Below, piece by piece: positions 1 to 4,599 of a stretch of 5,084 nucleotides of DNA. Made by a program: the position numbers and the translations under genes. The DNA is from an uncultured Cellulosilyticum sp. (lineage in GTDB: Bacteria > Bacillota > Clostridia > Lachnospirales > Cellulosilyticaceae), in assembly GCA_934725855.1 (NCBI GenBank), contig CAKVCL010000072.1, positions 1 to 5,084 of the forward strand. Reading direction: 5' to 3'. The notes below the pieces were generated by a model. It was not told the origin of the DNA, searched no databases, and saw only the letters and a list, made by a program, of their open reading frames with translations. Each line of letters opens with the position of its first letter. Position 1 is the first letter of the stretch.

Positions 1-81
1 ATTGTAAGAAAATACCTCGTAAGCGGAATCATGATTGATGAAGAATATGAGGATTCTGTTGTGGGAACACCACAGGGGGGC
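1..81 (+). pseudogene. ltrA: Group II intron reverse transcriptase/maturase, internal fragment cut at the GTPQGG motif
   Basis: Frame 1 reads from the window edge as IVRKYLVSGIMIDEEY... and reaches VVGTPQGG at residues 21-27. Known of the family: this is the conserved block before the YADD catalytic motif of group II intron-encoded reverse transcriptases, normally followed by (P/N)LSPLLANI. Here the frame instead runs into YAKLCIAPLMQRK and a stop at 121-123, and those residues are encoded by the end of the next mobile element. The fragment therefore lacks the YADD motif, thumb, maturase and endonuclease domains. The 5' part lies outside the window. I found no continuation of the reverse transcriptase anywhere to the right, so the far side was lost or displaced. 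The protein would be inactive. The assignment rests on only 27 residues, but the motif is very characteristic. Confidence 0.82.
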
Positions 82-106
82 TATGCTAAGCTTTGCATAG
101 CCCCCC
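75..106. repeat. Perfect 12-bp inverted repeat at the junction of the reverse transcriptase fragment and the recombinase element
   Basis: GGGGGGCTATGC (75-86) is matched by its exact reverse complement GCATAGCCCCCC (95-106) around the 8-base spacer TAAGCTTT. The left G run belongs to the codons of GTPQGG. The inner arms CTATGCTAAG and CTTTGCATAG are copies of the motif repeated at both ends of the neighbouring element. A second pairing overlaps it: CTTTGCATA (91-99) and TATGCAAAG (108-116), separated by 8 bases. Two inverted arms around a spacer of 6-8 bases is the usual layout of a tyrosine recombinase crossover site, so this is the likely integration junction (inference). There is no T-run on either side, so it is not a normal terminator. 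Confidence 0.6.
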
Positions 107-187
107 TTATGCAAAGAAAGTAACTATGCTAAGTAAATACTGAGAATACTGTATTTAAGCCATTTTTAATTGTATTACTTTGCATAG
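105..187 (+). repeat. Left end of the recombinase element, with three binding-site-like motifs
   Basis: TTATGCAAAG lies at 107-116 and CTATGCTAAGTAA at 124-136, both on the plus strand. The inverted copy TTACTTTGCATAG lies at 175-187. The gaps are 7 and 38 bases. This set mirrors the right end at 942-1025 almost exactly. The motifs are probably recombinase binding sites (inference from repetition, symmetry and position). Confidence 0.7.
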
Positions 188-231
188 TCTCCGAAGATAT
201 TCGTGAGAGCAATTCTCGGAATTATCATATC

Positions 232-236
232 GGAGG
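232..236 (+). promoter_or_regulatory. Ribosome binding site of the truncated recombinase
   Basis: GGAGG lies 6 bases before the ATG at 243 and fixes that start. Just upstream, 190-220 forms a weak imperfect hairpin (TCCGA at 190-194 with TCGGA at 216-220) that leaves the site free. I saw no convincing promoter between 188 and 231. Confidence 0.6.
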
Positions 237-242
237 TACTTT

Positions 243-767
243 ATGGATAAAAAATATTTACCCGACCTGATTTCTGAACTGGATCAGGAACTCCTACGGC
301 TTGGTTATACCAAAGGAAGTATGACCTTTTACCGTAGGCGATGGAAACAACTAATGGCTTTTGCGGAAGGCCGTGGCGAAAGTTACTACACCGAACAACT
401 CGGTATAGACTTTGTACGAGAATTCTTCGGCATTACTCAAGATGATTTTGCAAGGACACTTCCACAGAAAGAAACTCAGGAACTACGTGTTATCCGCATG
501 GTTGGTGATTTTCAGCTTCATCATGCTGTGCTTCGACGTTACATGAAGCACAAAGAATTTCTGACCGAGCCATTCTTTTTGGAGATGCAACAACGTTTTC
601 AAAAGTATTGTGAGGAGAAAAGCTATTCCCAGGTGACTACAGACCATTACGTGAAGCAGTCTTCCTACATGATGGACTATCTGGAAGCACATGGCATGAG
701 GGGTTTTAGTACAATTACACTGGAAGTCATCTATTCTTACATCCGTACACTAGCTGGATTTACGTGA
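243..767 (+). pseudogene. Tyrosine recombinase, N-terminal DNA-binding fragment
   Basis: This 174-residue reading frame starts at an ATG with a good GGAGG site. It resembles the N-terminal part of the roughly 400-residue integrases found in clostridial multi-recombinase transposons: LPDLISELDQELLRLGYTKGSMTFYRRRW (residues 6-34, written here only as a span with key words LRLGYTKG and YRRRW) followed by helical stretches and a second SAM-like core-binding segment around residues 120-174. The reading frame ends at TLAGFT followed by TGA. At that point family members continue into the catalytic domain, so the Arg, Lys and His-x-x-Arg catalytic residues are all absent. The next readable recombinase sequence starts at 763 in another frame, so DNA has been deleted. 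The product might still fold as a DNA-binding domain but cannot recombine DNA. The family call is firm; the subgroup is a guess. Confidence 0.78.
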
Positions 768-930
768 TTTTCTGGGACACAGTGATATCAAAACCACTGA
801 AATCTATGCCAGAGCTGATGCTGAACTCAAACGGAAAGCATTGGAGAATGCCTATCCTGATTTGGTAGATTCTAATCTACCGGATTGGAGCGAAAATAAC
901 GATCTGATGGAATGGTTATCTGATTTATAA
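763..930 (+). pseudogene. Tyrosine recombinase, C-terminal tail with the catalytic tyrosine
   Basis: In a frame different from the upstream fragment, this stretch reads RDFLGHSDIKTTEIYARAD and continues to WLSDL and a stop at 928-930, 55 residues in all. LGHSDIKTTEIYARAD is the hallmark end of tyrosine recombinases: the His of LGH belongs to the catalytic set, and the Tyr of EIYARAD is the nucleophile. No start codon or ribosome site serves it and it begins exactly where the upstream fragment stops. It is therefore the far side of a deletion that removed most of the catalytic domain. The fragment may derive from the same gene, or from a later gene of a recombinase trio, in which case one or more whole genes were lost as well. 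The sequence here cannot tell these apart. Confidence 0.78.
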
Positions 931-941
931 CAGAAAGAATA

Positions 942-1025
942 CTATGCAAAGTAAAGCAGATATAAAACTTTTGTTTATGGGAGATACAGCAACTTACTTT
1001 GCATAGTCTGCTTCTTTGCATAAGG
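942..1025 (-). repeat. Right end of the recombinase element, with three binding-site-like motifs
   Basis: CTATGCAAAGTAA lies at 942-954, TTACTTTGCATAG at 994-1006 and CTTTGCATAA at 1014-1023. The gaps are 39 and 7 bases, against 38 and 7 at the left end. Read on the minus strand it aligns with 105-187. The left end also shows the 14-bp terminal match, which defines the outer boundary near 1025. Confidence 0.7.
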
Positions 1026-1069
1026 AGCTTCCTGTATGATTTAAATATAAGGAATTTCTAGAAAGAAGG

Positions 1070-1097
1070 TTGAGAAAAAAATACCTCAGTGTAAAAT
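1070..1097 (+). promoter_or_regulatory. Candidate sigma-A-type promoter of the IS110 transposase
   Basis: TTGAGA (1070-1075) and TAAAAT (1092-1097) are separated by 16 bases; each is one or two bases from the TTGACA and TATAAT consensus. Transcription would start near 1104, inside the stem-loop described at 1081-1148, so transcripts from this promoter would lack the 5' arms of the stem. No experimental support is available. Confidence 0.5.
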
Positions 1098-1148
1098 AAG
1101 ATTGCTGACTTTGCTGGTTAGTAAAAATCTTATTAAACAAAGAGGTAT
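1081..1148 (+). promoter_or_regulatory. Stem-loop that would sequester the transposase ribosome binding site in read-through RNA
   Basis: The outer arms ATACCTC (1081-1087) and GAGGTAT (1142-1148) are perfectly complementary. The right arm contains the AGAGG ribosome site (1141-1145) of the gene starting at 1154. Nested inside are a perfect 9-bp stem (1095-1103 with 1126-1134) and a further CTGAC/GTTAG pairing (1105-1109 with 1117-1121, one G-U). RNA entering from upstream would form the whole structure. RNA starting near 1104 from the element's own promoter would lack the ATACCTC arm and leave the site free. This is the known logic of IS elements that block translation from outside transcription. 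Its operation here is inference. Confidence 0.55.
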
Positions 1149-1153
1149 CTAAG

Positions 1154-2437
1154 ATGAATTGTAACATACAAAATGAAAAAATTGCAGCTATTTCTGAAAA
1201 AACTTTAGTGGTTGGTATTGATATAGGAAGTGAGATACACTATGCTAGGGCTTTTGATTGGAGAAATTATGAATACTCTAAGAAACCATTAGCTTTTAGT
1301 AATAATGAAGAAGGCTTCAACTTATTTATGAATTGGATTAAAGATCTGGCAGAACAATACGACAAAAATGTTATAATCCCAGGAATGGAACCAACAGGTC
1401 ACTATTGGTTTAATTTAGGAGCTTTCTTACAAGATAATGGAATGAGACCAGTTCATGTAAATCCACATCATGTAAAGAAATCTAAGGAACTAGACGATAA
1501 TAATCCTTCAAAAAATGATAGGAAAGACCCAAAGGTTATTGCAGCATTGGTAAATGAAGGTAGATTTTCTTACCCATATATACCTACAGATATTTATGCT
1601 GAAATTAGAAGCTTATCACATCTTGAAATTCAAGTTCAAGAAGAGCTCACAAGAATTAAGAACAGAATGGCAAGATGGTTTAGTATCTACTTTCCAGAAT
1701 TCAAAAATGTATATAAAAATGCTGATGCAGTAAGTGGACTGATGATATTAAAACAAGCACCTCTTCCACAAGATATTAAGGAATTGGGAGTTGATGGTAT
1801 CAACCAGATTTGGCGTGAAGCAAAGTTAAGAGGTGTTAGTGCTAAAAGAGCCGAAAGGCTAGTGACAGCAGCAACGCATAGCATTGGAAATAAGCAAGGA
1901 TTAAACACAGCACGATTAGAAATAAAAAATCTACTTAATGATTATGAAGTTTATAGTCAACGAATGGATGAGTTGATGGAGATGATAGACAATGAACTGT
2001 CTAAGATTCCATATATCGATAAATTATTAGAAATCAAAGGAATTGGTTTAAAGACAGTATGTGGCTTTGTTGCAGAAGTAGGAGACATTAGACGTTTTGA
2101 TAACCCAAAGCAACTTCAAAAGCTAGCAGGATATGCAATTGTATCAAGTAGTTCTGGAAAACATCAAGGAGAAAGCCATATCAGCTATAGAGGACGTAAA
2201 CAATTGAGATATGTGTTGTATGAAGCAGCCATTTCCCTTATTGGAAAGAATGAAGAGTTTAAGCAACTGCATCATTACTATTTAACTAGAGAAAAAAATC
2301 CATTAAAAAAGATGCAGTCGGTTATAGCAGTAGCTTGTAAAGTAATTAGAGTAATATATGCTATTTTAACTAAAGGAATAGATTATGATGGAGCAAAGAT
2401 GTTAAATGACATTAAGAGAACAGAAATAACACAATAA
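1154..2437 (+). CDS. IS110-family transposase (DEDD recombinase)
   Basis: The 427-residue protein starts at an ATG 8 bases after AGAGG. The N-terminal RuvC-like domain shows the DEDD pattern: D23 in VVGIDIGSE, E79 in PGMEPTGHYW, and D122 and D125 in NDRKDPKVIA. A long helical, coiled-coil-like middle (about 150-290) is followed by a helix-hairpin-helix-like stretch (LLEIKGIGLKT, 291-301). The C-terminal Tnp_20 domain carries AGYAIVSSSSGKHQG and YRGRKQLRYVLYEAA (325-359), with S334 the likely catalytic serine by its position before Gly. Known of the family: these enzymes cut and rejoin DNA through a circular intermediate and choose target and donor by pairing with an element-encoded bridge RNA. 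Length is typical and no frameshift is seen, so it is probably active. It stands alone, with the structured noncoding region directly downstream. Confidence 0.93.
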   Translation: MNCNIQNEKIAAISEKTLVVGIDIGSEIHYARAFDWRNYEYSKKPLAFSNNEEGFNLFMNWIKDLAEQYDKNVIIPGMEPTGHYWFNLGAFLQDNGMRPVHVNPHHVKKSKELDDNNPSKNDRKDPKVIAALVNEGRFSYPYIPTDIYAEIRSLSHLEIQVQEELTRIKNRMARWFSIYFPEFKNVYKNADAVSGLMILKQAPLPQDIKELGVDGINQIWREAKLRGVSAKRAERLVTAATHSIGNKQGLNTARLEIKNLLNDYEVYSQRMDELMEMIDNELSKIPYIDKLLEIKGIGLKTVCGFVAEVGDIRRFDNPKQLQKLAGYAIVSSSSGKHQGESHISYRGRKQLRYVLYEAAISLIGKNEEFKQLHHYYLTREKNPLKKMQSVIAVACKVIRVIYAILTKGIDYDGAKMLNDIKRTEITQ

Positions 2438-2447
2438 GTTAAAAGGC

Positions 2448-2522
2448 TTATCGCAGCTGGATTGAGTTTTTGAAAAAATAAATTAAAAGAAGGTCTTTGA
2501 GGGTTGAATCCAGTTGCGATAA
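2448..2522 (+). repeat. Long stem-loop just after the IS110 transposase stop
   Basis: The 16 bases at 2448-2463 pair with 2507-2522 with a single G-U wobble. The stem is TTATCGCAGCTGGATT with AATCCAGTTGCGATAA, and the loop is 43 bases, rich in A. It begins 10 bases past the stop codon. There is no U-run straight after the stem (AATTAAAAAAA follows), so it is a poor intrinsic terminator. It could protect the 3' end of the transposase mRNA, form the 5' domain of the downstream RNA, or be a transposase recognition structure. I cannot choose between these. Confidence 0.6.
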
Positions 2523-2539
2523 ATTAAAAAAACGTAAGT

Positions 2540-2764
2540 TGGAAAGAAAACTAATCGCTAATGGTAACAGGAAAACGTCCGCTGAAGCAGCGCTGTTACA
2601 AGAAGCAAGTCAGTGTTCAAAAAAGTAAATGAAAAAAAATGAGCTAGTAGTCGGCAGGAATATTTTCCATAGGGCATGACCCTGACGAGGAGCTAAGCTG
2701 ACACCCAGGTTATGGATAGGCAGGACGAAGGAAGTTAGGACCCATAAAAGAATGGAGATCCTGG
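2540..2764 (+). ncRNA. Candidate IS110 bridge (seeker) RNA
   Basis: No credible reading frame covers this stretch, yet it folds well. Three units are visible. First, a hairpin at 2564-2599: GTAACAG/CTGTTAC enclosing CGCTG-AAG-CAGCG, with a 9-base bulge. Second, a stem GTCGGC/GCTGAC (2650-2655 with 2697-2702) opening into a large internal loop (strands 2656-2670 and 2684-2696) capped by AGGG-CATGA-CCCT (2671-2683). Third, a domain closed by CCAGG/CCTGG (2705-2709 with 2760-2764) with competing inner pairings (TTATGG/CCATAA, or AGGA-CCAT/ATGG-TCCT). Known: IS110/IS1111 elements encode an RNA whose internal loops pair with target and donor DNA, located downstream of the gene in IS1111-type elements. 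A stem, two-sided loop and cap is that layout. The RNA ends, promoter and guide bases are not determined. Confidence 0.5.
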
Positions 2765-2784
2765 TTATGATTCATTTATGATAA

Positions 2785-2814
2785 TGTCTTATTAGATGAC
2801 ATATGATTATGTCC
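2785..2814 (+). repeat. Left inverted end of the IS1202-like element
   Basis: TGTC at the tip, then an inverted copy GACAT (2798-2802), then TGATTATGTCC (2804-2814). The repeated TGTC/GACA words suggest several transposase contact sites. Six bases longer than the matching right end. Confidence 0.6.
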
Positions 2815-2862
2815 CAAATTATTATATACTAGATTTCTAACTACTTACTTTGAGGTGACTTA

Positions 2863-4251
2863 ATGACAAACTTAATCCTTACTACTGATGAAAATACTAA
2901 ATATGAAATTATTAAAAACCTTGTTGATTCTAATGGCAATAAAGATAGAGCTACTCTTAAATTAGGATGCTCTAAACGACATGTTAATCGCCTTATTGCT
3001 AACTATAAAAAACACGGTATGGCTGCTTTTATCCATAGTAATCGTGGTCGTAAGCCTGCCCATGCTTTATCTGAGCATTTTAAACAACTTATCCTTGAAC
3101 TTTATCTCAATAAATATTCTGATTGTAATCTCACTCATTTTTGTGAGCTTCTTCGCATACACGAAAATATTTCTATTTCTGTTTCAACTGTTAATTCTAT
3201 ACTTAAAAGCGCTCATATTCTTTCTCCTAAGGCTCATCGTTCCACTAAAAAGAATCTTAAAAAGCAGCTAAAACAACTTCAACAAAACACTTCTTCTACT
3301 TCTAAAAAAACTCAACTTCAATCTGCTATTTTAGATCTCGATGAAGCCCATCCTCGTCGTCCTCGTGCTGCCTATGTTGGTGAGCTTCTTCAAATGGATG
3401 CTTCTGTCCATCTATGGTTCGGTGATTCTAAAACTCATCTTCATATTGCTGTTGACGATGCTACAGGTAATATTGTTGGGGCTTATTTTGATTATCAAGA
3501 AACCTTAAACGGTTATTATCACGTCCTTCATCAGGTTCTTACTAACTATGGTATCCCTTATGAATTTTTCACTGATAATCGTACTGTTTTTGAATACAAG
3601 AAAAAAGCTCAGCCTTCTGTTGAAAAAGACACATTTACTCAATTCGGCTATGCTTGCAAACAACTTGGCATAAATATTAAAACTTCTAGTGTTCCACAAG
3701 CAAAAGGGCGGGTTGAAAGAATGTTCAACACTCTTCAATCCCGCCTTCCTATAGAGCTTCGCCTCGCTGGTGTTTCTTCTATCGAAGAAGCTAATGAGTT
3801 TTTGATCTCCTACCTTCAAAAATTCAACCAGCAGTTTGCCTTGCCTATAGATCGTATCAAATCTGTTTTTGATTTGCAACCTAAAATGGAACAAATTAAT
3901 CTCACTTTAGCTGTTCTTTCAACTCATAAGGTGGATAATGGCAGCTGTTTAAAATACAATAATCAATATTATCTTCCTATTAATTCTCAAGGAAATGCCG
4001 TCTATTATCGCAAAGGCAATGAAGTTATGGTTATTAAAGCTTTTGATAACTCTCTCTATGCTTGTATCAATAATGAAGTCTATGCCTTACAGCTATTGCC
4101 AGACCATGTACCTTCATCTAAATCATTTGATATGCCAAAGCCAGAAAGCAAACCAAAGAAAGTCTATATTCCACCTATGAATCATCCTTGGCGTCTTACA
4201 TCATTCAATAAACATGTTGCTGCTCAAAAACATACTCAAAAAGGCGCATAA
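2863..4251 (+). CDS. IS1202-like (ISNCY-type) DDE transposase
   Basis: The 462-residue protein starts at an ATG 7 bases after GAGG (2852-2855). Residues 28-52 (DRATLKLGCSKRHVNRLIANYKKHG, quoted only as a span) form a helix-turn-helix typical of the N-terminus, followed by basic RGRK (61-64). The integrase-fold core begins near 170: GELLQMDAS with D179, AVDDATG with D198/D199, FFTDNRTVF with D238, and PQAKGRVERMFNTLQSRL with E285. D179, D238 and E285 are the likely DDE triad. The C-terminus ends with HPWR (441-444), common in this group. It acts on the element's own ends by cut and paste or copy transposition. Known of the family: IS1202-type elements often make long target duplications, and some target Xer dif-like sites. 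No frameshift is seen. It is the only gene of its element; a possible -10 TATACT lies at 2825-2830. Confidence 0.88.
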   Translation: MTNLILTTDENTKYEIIKNLVDSNGNKDRATLKLGCSKRHVNRLIANYKKHGMAAFIHSNRGRKPAHALSEHFKQLILELYLNKYSDCNLTHFCELLRIHENISISVSTVNSILKSAHILSPKAHRSTKKNLKKQLKQLQQNTSSTSKKTQLQSAILDLDEAHPRRPRAAYVGELLQMDASVHLWFGDSKTHLHIAVDDATGNIVGAYFDYQETLNGYYHVLHQVLTNYGIPYEFFTDNRTVFEYKKKAQPSVEKDTFTQFGYACKQLGINIKTSSVPQAKGRVERMFNTLQSRLPIELRLAGVSSIEEANEFLISYLQKFNQQFALPIDRIKSVFDLQPKMEQINLTLAVLSTHKVDNGSCLKYNNQYYLPINSQGNAVYYRKGNEVMVIKAFDNSLYACINNEVYALQLLPDHVPSSKSFDMPKPESKPKKVYIPPMNHPWRLTSFNKHVAAQKHTQKGA

Positions 4252-4373
4252 TTTTTAGAATATTTCTAACCTATATTTATCAGTAGGTTTGTTTGCCCTG
4301 CAAAATTTTCATTTGTTATATCCATTATTCCTATAGAAATTTTATATCTTTGAACACAGTGTTTCATTACTTT

Positions 4374-4498
4374 ACAGTAGGGGTAAATATGTTAGGCTGG
4401 CACTGTCGTGCCGTCAGGCTTTAGCACTTGGAGTGTTCTTCTCCAAGTGGTAGAGCCTGACCTCAAGCCTGTACTACATATTTACGGGTTCCTGCTGT
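4374..4498 (+). ncRNA. Candidate structured RNA (three-way junction) in the 3' region of the IS1202-like element
   Basis: An 8-bp stem with one G-U (ACAGTAGG 4374-4381 with CCTGCTGT 4491-4498) leads to a perfect 10-bp stem (GTAAATATGT 4383-4392 with ACATATTTAC 4476-4485), then AGGCT/AGCCT (4394-4398 with 4466-4470). Two hairpins branch from it: GGCAC-TGTC-GTGCC (4399-4412), and a long one made of GTCAGGCT/AGCCTGAC (4413-4420 with 4454-4461), a 4x4 internal loop and a perfect 9-bp CACTTGGAG/CTCCAAGTG (4425-4433 with 4441-4449). In all about 45 base pairs in 125 nt. It starts 122 bases after the transposase stop. I do not recognise it as any known RNA class. A weak promoter candidate is TTGAAC (4350-4355) with TACAGT (4373-4378). 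Because the fold is nearly symmetric, the DNA could act as a folded site on either strand rather than as RNA. The fold is certain; function is unknown. Confidence 0.6.
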
Positions 4499-4529
4499 CA
4501 AGTATTTAATCATTTATCATCAAATATAT

Positions 4530-4568
4530 GTTTAAAAAGCACCTAAAGACAGGTGCTAATATTTAAAC
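4530..4568 (-). terminator. Palindromic hairpin near the IS1202-like right end, terminator-like on the minus strand
   Basis: AGCACCT (4538-4544) and AGGTGCT (4551-4557) form a perfect 7-bp stem with loop AAAGAC. GTTTAAA (4530-4536) and TTTAAAC (4562-4568) extend the symmetry. Read on the minus strand the stem runs into a T stretch, as in an intrinsic terminator; on the plus strand the A-run precedes the stem. It would stop transcription entering from the right before it reaches the transposase antisense strand. The T stretch is short (five including the last stem base), so strength is uncertain. Confidence 0.45.
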
Positions 4569-4575
4569 TTTTTGA

Positions 4576-4599
4576 GGACATAATCAAAAATGATTGACA
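4576..4599 (-). repeat. Right inverted end of the IS1202-like element
   Basis: GGACATAATCA (4576-4586) is the exact reverse complement of left-end 2804-2814, and GACA at 4596-4599 matches the TGTC tip. The spacer between them is six bases shorter than at the left end. Confidence 0.6.

Larger units (their letters stand above)
105..1025 (+). mobile_element. Decayed tyrosine-recombinase transposon (possibly derived from a recombinase-in-trio type), about 920 bp
   Basis: The element is bounded by a perfect 14-bp inverted repeat, CCTTATGCAAAGAA at 105-118 and its reverse complement at 1012-1025. Each end has two further motif copies at nearly identical spacing. The only coding content is a broken tyrosine recombinase, in two pieces in different frames. 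Known elements carrying two or three adjacent tyrosine recombinases run to several kilobases, so this is a shrunken relative that kept both ends and little else. It interrupts a group II intron reverse transcriptase. It cannot move itself, but its intact-looking ends could be used in trans by a complete relative (inference). The exact outer boundaries could differ by some bases, and on the left the element may start nearer 81. Confidence 0.65.
1027..2784 (+). mobile_element. IS110-family insertion sequence (boundaries approximate)
   Basis: The element contains one intact IS110-type transposase gene, a short 5' region and about 340 noncoding, structured bases downstream. IS110 elements lack reliable terminal inverted repeats and usually make no target duplication, so the ends cannot be read directly. 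The left end lies between the recombinase element's edge (1025) and the outer arm of the 5' stem (1081). The right end lies between about 2762 and the start of the next element at 2785. The stretch 1027-1069 holds nothing I recognise and could be element or flank. The placement of the long noncoding part downstream of the transposase resembles the IS1111 branch, although the transposase is longer than usual for that branch. Confidence 0.7.
2785..4599 (+). mobile_element. IS1202-like (ISNCY-type) insertion sequence, about 1.8 kb
   Basis: The transposase gene is flanked by ends sharing TGTC at the tip and an inner 11-bp inverted match: TGATTATGTCC at 2804-2814 and GGACATAATCA at 4576-4586. The TGTC tip lies 19 bases outside the inner block on the left and 13 on the right, so the ends are unequal. 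The element contains one intact gene and about 345 bases of 3' noncoding DNA. It abuts the IS110 right end on one side and a 5'-truncated gene on the other. No clear target duplication is visible; TTCATT occurs close outside both ends (2771-2776 and 4602-4607) but not in the required positions. The boundaries could shift by a few bases. Confidence 0.72.

Noticed and set aside
75..106. GC-rich hairpin as an intrinsic terminator
   Set aside because: No T-run follows the stem on either strand, and the arms are shared with the element's repeats.
81..1006. Repeated CTATGCAAAGTAA motifs as a CRISPR array
   Set aside because: Copies are only 13 bases, in both orientations, and lie at two ends of an element with mirrored spacing; there are no uniform spacers or cas genes.
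1687..1908. Minus-strand open frames at 483-692, 1687-1908, 3505-3894 and 4755-5066, and plus-strand frames at 2981-3271 and 3995-4180
   Set aside because: They overlap stronger coding sequences in other frames, have biased, unconvincing compositions and no recognised motifs.
2520..2764. Group II intron ribozyme domains
   Set aside because: A reverse transcriptase fragment is nearby, but I could not find a domain V-like hairpin or intron boundary here; the position after an IS110 transposase fits an IS110 RNA better.
4374..4498. tRNA or tRNA-like gene
   Set aside because: The branched shape recalls a tRNA, but there are no T-loop, anticodon-arm or acceptor-end features, and the arms are the wrong lengths.
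4594..4599. TTG at 4594 as the real start of the last gene
   Set aside because: It lies within the inverted end of the element, right after an in-frame stop, and has no ribosome site.
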